From Cereibacter johrii (GTDB lineage Bacteria > Pseudomonadota > Alphaproteobacteria > Rhodobacterales > Rhodobacteraceae), in contig NZ_MABH01000144.1 in the NCBI RefSeq assembly GCF_001720585.1, positions 1 through 32,119 on the forward strand: a stretch of DNA of 32,119 nt, read 5' to 3'. A program made the position numbers and the translations under genes. Shown here in pieces: positions 1 to 6,239 of the stretch. A model generated the notes under the pieces. The model had not been told where the DNA came from. It made no database searches and saw only the letters and a list, made by a program, of their open reading frames with translations. Position 1 is the first letter of the stretch; each line of letters starts with the position of its first letter.

Positions 1-378
1 GACCCCGCTCGCCCACCAGAGACCCGCCGCCAGACCGGCCAGCACGGCCCCGAGCAGCACCGCGGCCAGCAGGGCCCGCCCCGCCCCCAGCGCCCCCTCG
101 CCCAGATCGAGGGCCGAGGCGAGGAGCGGCAGGTCCGCCACCGGATCGAACGGGCGCCCGAACGCCAGCTGCAGGGCGAGATCGAGCGCCTTCAGCACCG
201 TGGCCGCTCCGAGAGCCGCAACCAGCACCGCCCGCAGACCCCGCGCGCGCCCCGGTCGCAGCGCCAGAAGCGCCACCAGCGCCGGAAGCTCGAGCGGAAA
301 GCGCCACGCGCCCGACGGGTGGCCGGGCAGCGCCAGCACAAGGCCGAGCAGGAGGAGGCTCAGCGCCGCGCGAGCCAT
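1..378 (-). CDS. Membrane protein, N-terminal part (3' end outside window)
   Basis: This reading frame starts at ATG 378-376 and stays open to the window edge, giving the first 126 residues. It is very hydrophobic: a signal-like segment at residues 4-17 and further hydrophobic stretches near 28-37, 47-65 and 100-126 suggest an inner-membrane protein with several spans. Its start lies 19 bases inside the upstream phosphatidyltransferase gene, so the two are probably one operon. No catalytic motif is visible in this part. The N-terminal membrane domain of a sulfatase or phospho-group transferase is possible from the neighbour, but that is inference. No strong ribosome site precedes the start, so the exact start is uncertain. 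Confidence 0.6.
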   Translation of the reverse strand, partial: MARAALSLLLLGLVLALPGHPSGAWRFPLELPALVALLALRPGRARGLRAVLVAALGAATVLKALDLALQLAFGRPFDPVADLPLLASALDLGEGALGAGRALLAAVLLGAVLAGLAAGLWWASGV

Positions 379-1103
379 GCCACGTCGCGGCCGAAGGACC
401 ACAGGAGCAGCGCGAGCGCCGCCGCCGCCAGAGGCACCGCCGCGCCGCTTGCCACGGGCGGCGCGAGGATCGCGATCAGGCTCGCGATCTGGATCACGCA
501 GACGAGCTTGCGCGGCCGGCTCTCGGGCAGCGGGGTCGCGAGCCAGGGCCAGATCCGGGCCGCCGCCACGAAGGCATAGCGCATCCCTGCCAGCGCCAGC
601 ACCCAGAGGCCCACCTTGCCACCCTGCGCGACGAGGAGCGCAAGCGTCAGCGCGAAAAGCGCGTCCACCTCCATGTCGAAGCGCGCGCCGAACGCGGAGA
701 CGAGCCCCGCCCGGCGTGCAAGCCACCCGTCGAGCCCGTCGAGAGCCAGCGCCAGCGCCGCCAGCGCCACGGTCGTCCAGGCGAGCGCGCTCTCTTCGTT
801 CAGCACGCCGGGGGCGGCGAGGGGCACCGCGATAACCGCCACAAGGGCCGCGCGAAGCTGCGTCACCGCATTGCAGAGCCCGAGCCGCGCATGGGGATAG
901 CGCTCCCGGAGAGAGAGCCCGGCGATGGCCAGAACCGCGGCGAAGATCGCCAGGGCCAGCGCCGCAGCACTTCCGCCCAGCCGATGTCCCACGAGCCAGA
1001 CGAGTGCGAGATGCCAAAGCCCCAGCGCGAGAAAGGCTGCCATCACGCCCCGGCCGGGGCCATGGGGCAGGCGAGGCGGAGCGGGCTCGGGCGCGGGATC
1101 CAT
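360..1103 (-). CDS. CDP-alcohol phosphatidyltransferase family membrane protein
   Basis: A 247-residue integral membrane enzyme of the family that joins a CDP-linked lipid to an alcohol with release of CMP. The family signature is complete: Asp122-Gly-Leu-Asp125-Gly-x2-Ala-Arg, then Gly, Asp143-x3-Asp147, where the four aspartates hold the catalytic metals. The rest is mainly hydrophobic helices, with predicted spans on both sides of the motif. The same frame is open further upstream to 1577, but that part is Pro/Arg-rich and does not look coding. I chose ATG 1103; ATG 1043, just before the first clear helix, is an alternative. The 3' end overlaps the next membrane-protein gene, implying co-transcription and perhaps a shared lipid pathway. 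The alcohol substrate cannot be read from the sequence. Confidence 0.85.
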   Translation of the reverse strand: MDPAPEPAPPRLPHGPGRGVMAAFLALGLWHLALVWLVGHRLGGSAAALALAIFAAVLAIAGLSLRERYPHARLGLCNAVTQLRAALVAVIAVPLAAPGVLNEESALAWTTVALAALALALDGLDGWLARRAGLVSAFGARFDMEVDALFALTLALLVAQGGKVGLWVLALAGMRYAFVAAARIWPWLATPLPESRPRKLVCVIQIASLIAILAPPVASGAAVPLAAAALALLLWSFGRDVAWLARR

Positions 1104-1602
1104 CCCCTGCGGTGTAGGCGGCGCCCGCGCGGCGTCAAGCCGGGCAGGGCCGGTCCCCGCCCGGATCCTGTCCGCGGGCGTGCAGAGCGCGTCTTGCAGG
1201 GCACGACCCGGTGAGCTTCCACTTGTGGATGGGGCTCGCTCCTCGGGCCGAAGGAGGGATCGCGGCGACCGCTCGCGCGGGACTGGCGGGGGCGGCTGCA
1301 GAGGTCGCGCCTTGCTCTCCGGCGGCGCCATGCCGATCCGCTCGCCCGGCAGATCTGGGCGGCGCCCCGGATTGGCCGGCAGCGAGGCGATGGCGAAAGG
1401 GTTCTTCTGCATGACGACGGCGAGGATGCGGAAAGGGGCCCCTGCGGCACGGCCGCGGCGGTGAAGTCGGCGGCCGGGATCCTGTTCCTTGCACGGCCTG
1501 TCTCGTGCGGCAGATCCTGCGAGCGTGGGTCCGGTCCGACCTCCGAAGGTCTGGCGCCAGCGGACCGGATGGCGCACACTAGGCCGAAAGAGGAGAGCCG
1601 CG
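1104..1602. other. Divergent spacer without recognised gene
   Basis: About 500 bases separate the phosphatidyltransferase and cytochrome b561 genes. No convincing gene, RNA or clear promoter hexamers were found. On the minus strand a short stretch around 1340-1433 reads FRILAVV and, some 19 residues later, GRR. This faintly recalls the core of IS3-family transposases, but the residues between do not match. It may be the trace of an old insertion or chance. Confidence 0.4.
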
Positions 1603-2139
1603 ATGACCGATGCCTACCGGCCCGCCGCCCGCTTCCTGCACTGGACGGTCGCCCTGATCGTTTTCTGCATGATCCCCGCCGGGTTGATCATGACGACCGA
1701 GGGTCTGCCGCGCCCGGTGCAGGACATGCTGTTCCTCTTTCACAAGAATGCGGGGCTGGTGGTGGGCGTGCTGATGCTGATCCGCCTCGCCTATCGCCGC
1801 GCGAATCCGCCGCCGCCTCTGCCGGCCTCGGTGCCCGCGTGGCAGGCGCGGATGGCCCGGATCTCCCATGGGATGCTCTATGCGCTCCTGCTCCTGATGG
1901 TGGCGTCGGGCTTCGTCCGGGTCACAGCCGGAGGCTTTCCGCTGGAGGGCTGGGATGCGCTCGGCCTGCCGCGGCTTCCCAAGCGCGAGGCGCTGGGCTC
2001 CGCCGCAAGCGCGATGCACGAGGCGGCCGCCTACGCGCTGATCGCGCTTGTCCTGCTGCATGCGGGCGCGGCGCTCCATGATGCGCTCGTGCGCCGGGAC
2101 GGGGTGTTCGCGCGCATGTGGCCCGCCGCCCGGCGCTGA
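1603..2139 (+). CDS. Cytochrome b561 (CybB/YodB type)
   Basis: A 178-residue, four-helix dihaem membrane cytochrome that exchanges electrons with the quinone pool; some family members oxidise superoxide. Histidines at 13, 47, 139 and 153 fall at the spacing expected for the two b-haem ligand pairs; H89 and H159 are also present. Hydrophobic helices lie near 12-31, 44-64, 88-106 and 138-160. The start at ATG 1603 is fixed by AGGAG at 1591-1595. The frame is open further upstream to 1489, but that part is Arg/Pro-rich and lacks family similarity. The gene stands alone, convergent with the PYP operon. Its physiological partner is unknown. Confidence 0.88.
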   Translation: MTDAYRPAARFLHWTVALIVFCMIPAGLIMTTEGLPRPVQDMLFLFHKNAGLVVGVLMLIRLAYRRANPPPPLPASVPAWQARMARISHGMLYALLLLMVASGFVRVTAGGFPLEGWDALGLPRLPKREALGSAASAMHEAAAYALIALVLLHAGAALHDALVRRDGVFARMWPAARR

Positions 2140-2294
2140 CGGAGCAGGGTGCCTGCGCCGCGCTGCCGTCTGCCGGACGGCGCAGCCCGGCTGCCGGCAA
2201 CCCTGACCTCCGCCGGGCCGCGCGCGGCCCAGGATCGGCCTCTGTCCGCAAAGCCAGGGAGCTGCCGGCCTGCCGCCAGCATGCAGTCGATCCC

Positions 2295-2366
2295 GACCCG
2301 TTCGGCTCCGACGTCCCGGATCATCTGCCACATGTTGCGCGTGGTGCCACATTTGGTGTCTACCAG
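2295..2366 (-). pseudogene. Possible phosphoribosyltransferase (PurF-like) fragment
   Basis: Twenty-four codons overlapping the last bases of pcl in another frame read LVDTKCGTTRNMWQ and then MIRDVGAERV. This resembles the PRPP-binding loop and following helix of amidophosphoribosyltransferase (LVDD, GTT, QM-RDAGA-EV), allowing one short gap. Similarity fades immediately afterwards, and no start, full domain or ribosome site is present. If real it is a gene scrap left at a recombination junction; it could be coincidence. Confidence 0.3.
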
Positions 2367-3595
2367 TCCGCCATCTTTCCCAGATCTGTGCGCGGGAGTT
2401 GCGCGGCGAAGAGGAACCGGTCCGGCCGAGCAGGCGCCGGAAGATGTCGTGCAGCGATTGCACGCAGTTCGATCTCGAGCTCTGCCTCGTCAGCGCCCTC
2501 CGCCACCGAGATCACGGCCTTCAGCCTGCGTCCGTCGAGCCGCACCGCCGCATCCCGGACACGCGGATTCCGGAGCAGGATCTCTCGGACCGCGGCGGGA
2601 GAGACGTTCGATCCCGCGACCTGCAGGATCTCGTCCTTGCGGCCGAGAATTGTGAAGCCGCCGTCCTCGTCCCAGGCGATCTCGTCCTGCAGGTCCAGCC
2701 GCCTGCCCAGCCTGCTCAACGTGTCATGAAGGCGGGTGAGATCAGGCAGGGTCCGGAAGGGGCCGTCCCGGCTCTCGCGCCAGCCGATGCCCCCGGTCTC
2801 GGTCGAGCCATAGATGTCCAGCATCCGGGCCGGGCCGAGCGCGCAGGCGCATCGCCATGTCTCCGCCGTCGAGGGCGCGCCGGAGGTTACTCCGACCACG
2901 TCGCCGGGCAGCCGGTAGTCCAGATCCGCGAACTGCTCCCAGATGAAGGGCGTGCCCGCCACCAGATCGCCGGAGCGTGCGTGCCGCATGATGCCGGAAG
3001 CGGAGAGGTTTGCCAGTTGCTTCGCCTCGAGACCGAGGCGGGAGGGAAGCAGGCAGGACCAGAGGAAGCCGTAGATGTGGTGCGGCGGAACGCAGGACAG
3101 AACGCGGCGCACCTCGGGAGGCCGCTCCGTCAGGATCTTCGCGAGGGCCTCCCCTTCCGAGAGCAGTGCGGCGGCACCGTGCGTCACCGACTTCGGTCCC
3201 GCGATGCTCCCCGAGGTCGAGAAGGTGAAGCGCGCGTTTGGCCCCATCAGGGTGTGATGATGATCGATCAGATCCACCCACTCTCCGAGGCGGCGCCGCA
3301 CGAGTAGATAATCCTCGGTGTTGGTATCCGACAGATGGAAGAAGCCCGCCACGCGGGTGACGAGCGAGAGCATGAGCAGGCTGTCGAGCCCCAGCGTGTC
3401 TTCGTCGATCAGCAGGTCGTCGGGCGACGGATGCCCTGCCGTAAGAAGGCGCGCGCCGATCATCTGGTGATGACCGACGCGCCCTTCGCGCAGCAAGTCC
3501 TGCTGCTCGGACGCGATCAGGGAGACACAGAGGCGCCCGATCGCCTCCCGGTCGAGTACCCGATCCCTTAAGGCCGGAGGCACCTCAGCTGTCAT
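2360..3595 (-). CDS. pcl: p-Coumarate:CoA ligase for PYP chromophore
   Basis: A 411-residue adenylate-forming enzyme predicted to convert p-coumarate to p-coumaroyl-CoA, the donor of the PYP chromophore. Visible motifs are the Ser/Thr/Gly-rich phosphate loop FSTSGSIAGPKS (125-136), the YGSTETGG adenine/ATP motif (262-269), the hinge region GRKDEILQVAGSNVSP (318-333) and the C-terminal catalytic lysine K407 in RTDLGKMADW. At 411 residues it is shorter than plant 4-coumarate:CoA ligases (about 540), mainly at the N-terminus, as in the compact bacterial PYP-linked ligases. GGAGG about 10 bases before ATG 3595 supports the start. It is the last gene of the PYP operon, 11 bases after the 166-aa ORF. 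Function is assigned from motifs plus the pyp gene in the same operon. Confidence 0.9.
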   Translation of the reverse strand: MTAEVPPALRDRVLDREAIGRLCVSLIASEQQDLLREGRVGHHQMIGARLLTAGHPSPDDLLIDEDTLGLDSLLMLSLVTRVAGFFHLSDTNTEDYLLVRRRLGEWVDLIDHHHTLMGPNARFTFSTSGSIAGPKSVTHGAAALLSEGEALAKILTERPPEVRRVLSCVPPHHIYGFLWSCLLPSRLGLEAKQLANLSASGIMRHARSGDLVAGTPFIWEQFADLDYRLPGDVVGVTSGAPSTAETWRCACALGPARMLDIYGSTETGGIGWRESRDGPFRTLPDLTRLHDTLSRLGRRLDLQDEIAWDEDGGFTILGRKDEILQVAGSNVSPAAVREILLRNPRVRDAAVRLDGRRLKAVISVAEGADEAELEIELRAIAARHLPAPARPDRFLFAAQLPRTDLGKMADW

Positions 3596-3606
3596 GTCCC
3601 GGCCTC

Positions 3607-4107
3607 CTAGGCTGCGGCGTCCATCTCGGCGAACAGTTCCCCGGCGAGGCCCGCGAAATGGAGGCGCGCTGCCGCCACCCGGGCGGCGAGGTCGAGCGAT
3701 TGCGCTGCCAGTTCGGCGGCCGACATCCTGGCGATGTCGCCGGTGAAGTCGAACCGGACGTCCTGCGCCGCATCATAGGTCTCGATCTGGCTGAAGAGGG
3801 CCGGCAGCGTATCGAACTCCCAGGCCCGGACGCGGTCGCGTTCGCTGTCGGACTGGAAGAAGAGACGGATCGCCAGCACGAAGGTCTGCTGCTCGGTCCG
3901 GTAGATGTTCATCTCGTACCAGTAGGGCAGTTCCGGGGTGAAGCTCATGCACATCGCGAGTTCCGCCCCGCGGAAGAGAAGCGGACGCGCGCCCATGCGC
4001 CGGATCTTGTGATCGCGGGGCAGGCCGAGCATCGGATTGTCCGGCCTGGAGGTGAGCGGCTGGGGCGCGTCGTAGGCCGAGTTTCCAGCCGCATTCATTA
4101 CGTTCAT
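3607..4107 (-). CDS. Uncharacterised PYP-operon protein (166 aa)
   Basis: A 166-residue soluble protein with no family I can name. The core (about 37-120) contains RPLLFRGAEL, then YEMNIYRTEQQTFVLAIRLFF and a helical segment, which suggests an alpha/beta domain. The C-terminal third is Ala-rich helix. There is no signal peptide, membrane segment or metal motif. Its core resembles part of the 190-aa protein encoded just upstream (PLSF-G, then LY-S-DQ--VA-L), so the two may be distant paralogues. The start at ATG 4107 has GGAGGAC about 6 bases upstream and overlaps the preceding stop in ATGA, implying translational coupling. An upstream extension to 4188 lacks support. Location between pyp and pcl suggests a role in PYP maturation or signalling, but this is inference. 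Confidence 0.8.
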   Translation of the reverse strand: MNVMNAAGNSAYDAPQPLTSRPDNPMLGLPRDHKIRRMGARPLLFRGAELAMCMSFTPELPYWYEMNIYRTEQQTFVLAIRLFFQSDSERDRVRAWEFDTLPALFSQIETYDAAQDVRFDFTGDIARMSAAELAAQSLDLAARVAAARLHFAGLAGELFAEMDAAA

Positions 4108-4676
4108 GAGTGTCCTCCGTCGGTGTGAAGGGACGGGCCTGCGCAACCGTGTGCCGCCAGTGGCAGAGACAGGCGCAGGGCCGTCCAAAGGGCATCGAGC
4201 TGTCCGTCTGCACCTTGCGCCGGTGTCGCCAGGGCACAGTCGGAGGGATCGTTTTCGGTCAGAAAGCGAGTGAGTTCCTCAAGTTCGGCGATATAGCCCG
4301 CACGATGAATGGGTCGTGCGGGAAGGTCCTCGTGCGGCAGGACCGCGAGATGGGCGACGAGGCGCTGGTCCTGGGACAGATAGAGGCGGAAGAGGCGCTT
4401 CGCGCGGCAGCCGAGGTCTTGCGGATCGCCTGCCTCGGCATCGCAGGCGAGGATCGGGACGCCGGTGAAGCTCAGCGGCAGCTTTCCGTCACACCGCAGG
4501 CTGATGCGGCTCCAGGGGAGATCGGGAGGTCCTTCGCCTCCGGCAGGGCAAGGCCGCCGTGGGCCGTGAGGCCCCGCGACTTCGGAGCAATGCGGATCCG
4601 GCGCGCGGCGCCCGAGCAGCACCAGCAACTCCGGGTCCACGGTCGCCTCGAAACTGCCCGCACTGCCCCGGGTCAT
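4104..4676 (-). CDS. Uncharacterised PYP-operon protein (190 aa)
   Basis: A 190-residue protein I do not recognise. The N-terminal 50 residues are Pro/Gly-rich and probably flexible. The central part (about 56-140) has alternating strands and helices: SRISLRCDGKLPLSF, FRLYLSQDQRLVAHLAVL, then RAGYIAELEELTRFL. It holds several cysteines but no obvious metal site, and no signal peptide or membrane span. Its core pattern recurs in the following 166-aa protein. The start at ATG 4676 lies 14 bases after the pyp stop with only a weak ribosome site, so it is probably translated as part of the pyp message. Its stop overlaps the next start by 4 bases. Conservation with pyp would support a dedicated role, but this cannot be tested here. 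Confidence 0.8.
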   Translation of the reverse strand: MTRGSAGSFEATVDPELLVLLGRRAPDPHCSEVAGPHGPRRPCPAGGEGPPDLPWSRISLRCDGKLPLSFTGVPILACDAEAGDPQDLGCRAKRLFRLYLSQDQRLVAHLAVLPHEDLPARPIHRAGYIAELEELTRFLTENDPSDCALATPAQGADGQLDALWTALRLSLPLAAHGCAGPSLHTDGGHS

Positions 4677-4690
4677 GACGCCAGATCCGC

Positions 4691-5065
4691 TCAGACCCGC
4701 TTGACGAAGAGCCAGCAGCTCTGGCCGTCGGGCTGCGACTTCATGTGGATCTTCACGCCGACATTGGCGCCCTTGTAGGCGAACTTGTAATCGAACATCA
4801 CATTGACCTGCCCGGTCTGGTGAAAGCGCAGGAATTCGCCGTGAAAGCGCTTGCCCTTGGCGCAGGGCGCGATCTCGCTGAAGAAGTTCTTTCCGATCAC
4901 GTCGGCCGGATTGCGGTTGGCGATGCCACCCTCGGCCCTGTTGTATTTCAGGATCGTGCCGGAGCGGTCCAGCAGGACGGCGCCGAACGGGAGATACTCG
5001 GCCCGCTGCGGCTCGCGGGCAAGGATGTTGTCGAGGTCGGCGCTGCCAAAGGGAATGATTTCCAT
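4691..5065 (-). CDS. pyp: Photoactive yellow protein
   Basis: A 124-residue PAS-fold blue-light photoreceptor carrying p-coumarate as a thioester. Compared with Halorhodospira halophila PYP (numbering one higher), the chromophore cysteine is C68 in EIAPCAKGKRF, and the hydrogen-bonding residues Y41 (Tyr42) and E45 (Glu46) and R51 (Arg52) are kept. Two positions that tune the chromophore pocket differ: A49 replaces Thr50 and G99 replaces Met100. The C-terminus (HMK...WLFVKRV) is typical of the family and there are no added domains. The gene is second in a five-gene operon with pcl, 24 bases after the 142-aa ORF. Identification is secure; the downstream partner and physiological output are not shown by the sequence. 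Confidence 0.97.
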   Translation of the reverse strand: MEIIPFGSADLDNILAREPQRAEYLPFGAVLLDRSGTILKYNRAEGGIANRNPADVIGKNFFSEIAPCAKGKRFHGEFLRFHQTGQVNVMFDYKFAYKGANVGVKIHMKSQPDGQSCWLFVKRV

Positions 5066-5089
5066 ATCGTGTGTCTCGCTTTGAAGCTG

Positions 5090-5518
5090 TTACTTCTCGG
5101 AAGTCTCGACGCCGTTCTCGTTCTGCAGGAACGAGTCGTGGAACGTCATCGACATGTCGTGAATGCGGCGGTAGGGGTTGCCGCTGAATTCACAGGCGTG
5201 CTTCTCGCGCCCTTCAGGTGCAGCCCAGCGGTAATCCATCTTTCCGATCGTCACGATGCATTGGGGGATCGTCTCGAACCGCTCCTTCTGCGCGTATTTC
5301 GCACTATCCACTTCGATCTGGCTCGCCCCTTCGAATTCGATCAGGGCCTCGAGCTCGTCGATGCGGCTTTCTCCCTCGAGACGGGCGGTCTTCGATACGA
5401 CTTCACTGGCCGCCTGCATTACCCATTCCGGATGGTCCCCGCGGACGATGAGAGACATGTCGTCCACGCGAAATTCGTAGCGTCCATCGGCTTCGTATAG
5501 CTTTCCAATTTCCTTCAT
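5090..5518 (-). CDS. Uncharacterised protein heading the PYP operon (142 aa)
   Basis: A 142-residue acidic, soluble protein of unknown family. It opens with strands (KLYEADGRYEFRVDDMSLIV), followed by a helix (EWVMQAASEVVSKTARL) and a second strand-rich half with aromatic and histidine residues near the C-terminus (YRRIHDMSMTFHDSF). It has no membrane segment, signal peptide or known binding motif. The start at ATG 5518 is supported by AAAGGAG about 10 bases upstream. The frame is open back to 5881, but that part overlaps a transposon remnant and has no family-like sequence. It is the first gene of the operon, 24 bases before pyp, so it is probably made with PYP. A partner or chromophore-handling role is a guess. 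Confidence 0.75.
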   Translation of the reverse strand: MKEIGKLYEADGRYEFRVDDMSLIVRGDHPEWVMQAASEVVSKTARLEGESRIDELEALIEFEGASQIEVDSAKYAQKERFETIPQCIVTIGKMDYRWAAPEGREKHACEFSGNPYRRIHDMSMTFHDSFLQNENGVETSEK

Positions 5519-5584
5519 TCTCAGAATGCTCCTTTCGGCGGCATCTTCCGCGCGGATCCGGTCCTTCCGGCCCGGGTCAGTTAT

Positions 5585-5602
5585 TGTCCAACCGTATGAA
5601 CA
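5585..5602. promoter_or_regulatory. Candidate PpsR/CrtJ site (TGT-N12-ACA)
   Basis: TGTCCAACCGTATGAACA matches the TGT-N12-ACA palindrome bound by PpsR, the redox- and light-linked repressor of photosynthesis genes in Rhodobacter. It lies 67 bases upstream of the first start codon of the PYP operon. The fixed bases are rare in DNA this GC-rich, but six positions alone are not decisive. Confidence 0.45.
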
Positions 5603-5788
5603 AATCCTCACCGGTTCCGCATCCGGAAGCTCTCCGGTGCAGTGCATTTGAGGAAGTTGCGGAGGCGATGGCCGCGTAGAGCAGACCGCCGGCCCGCGGA
5701 GGGCCGGGGCGCAAGGGCCGAAGCCTGTGGACATGTGCGGCCCGCCGCAGGGCAGGTCAGGAGGAGAGCCGAAGCGCCGGGCCGAGGC

Positions 5789-5961
5789 GCATTCCCCCGT
5801 CTGCTGGACGACGAGACGAAGGAGTGCCGCGTGTCGACACGTCGAGCTCGGGCCGCAGCGCTGCGCGCGAGCTGATGTCACTGATCGAACGCGACGGAAG
5901 GCCGGGAGCGATTGTGTCGGATCTAGCCAACGGTTCCAGCGCGGTGGCGAGGGGCGGCTGA
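5789..5961 (+). pseudogene. IS3-family transposase (OrfB, DDE domain) remnant
   Basis: Two adjacent frames together rebuild a stretch of IS3-type transposase. The first frame gives RLLDDETKECRV (5798-5833), like the conserved VDDxTxECL. A frame change near 5833 then gives VDTSSSGR, AARELMSLIERDGRPG and AIVSD (5833-5922), like VADTSxSGxRVARELDxLIxxRGxPxxIVSDNG. The aspartate of IVSD corresponds to a catalytic DDE residue. The expected NGTEFTS is degraded (LANGSS) and a stop follows at 5959-5961. The rest of the element, its first and last catalytic residues and its ends are missing. It is therefore a dead scrap of an old insertion next to the PYP operon. Confidence 0.68.
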
Positions 5962-6179
5962 CCTGGCGGTTACCGTGAACTCGGCTGCGCCGCGTTTCGA
6001 CCCTGCAATGCGGGACGGGGAAGGCGGCGTGCTCCGCTCCCGAGCTTGAAGATCCGATCCGGTTGAGAAACGCCTACTCGATCCTCCCCGATCCGGGTCG
6101 GGAGGAGCCGCGGCCCCGGCCGGGCGCGCCGGGGTGGGTCAAAAAGTGTTGACAGTTTGCGATTGCAGGGGCCGAATTC

Positions 6180-6198
6180 GCCGCCTATTGTCGGCGGC
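6180..6198. promoter_or_regulatory. Inverted repeat upstream of MmgE/PrpD gene
   Basis: GCCGCC and GGCGGC form a 6-base inverted repeat with a 7-base spacer, 41 bases before the chosen start. It could be an operator for the GntR-type regulator encoded downstream. This is inference, because GC-rich repeats of this size also arise by chance here. Confidence 0.3.
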
Positions 6199-6239
6199 AT
6201 CGGCGCCCGGAGGGGCGCGTTCGCAGCATGGAGATCCCG

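Larger units (their letters stand above)
5519..6239. other. Spacer between PYP operon and MmgE/PrpD gene
   Basis: About 720 bases contain the leader of the PYP operon (candidate PpsR site), a transposase remnant on the plus strand and, near 6180-6198, an inverted repeat upstream of the mmgE-like gene. A TTGACA at 6149-6154 could be a -35 element, but no -10 stands at 16-18 bases. An imperfect hairpin at about 6083-6104 (CCTCCCCGA with TCGGGAGG) has no T-run. No intact gene was found. Confidence 0.5.

Noticed and set aside
1104-1577. N-terminal extension of the phosphatidyltransferase frame
   Set aside because: The added 158 residues are Pro/Arg/Ser-rich, not membrane-like and unlike the family, which begins near the first helix.
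2162-2182. Hairpin GCCGTC/GACGGC as terminator for cytochrome b561
   Set aside because: Stem of only six pairs, no T-run, and many similar repeats occur in this GC-rich spacer.
6149-6154. TTGACA as a -35 promoter element for the MmgE/PrpD gene
   Set aside because: No acceptable -10 element at 16-18 bases downstream; kept only as a remark.
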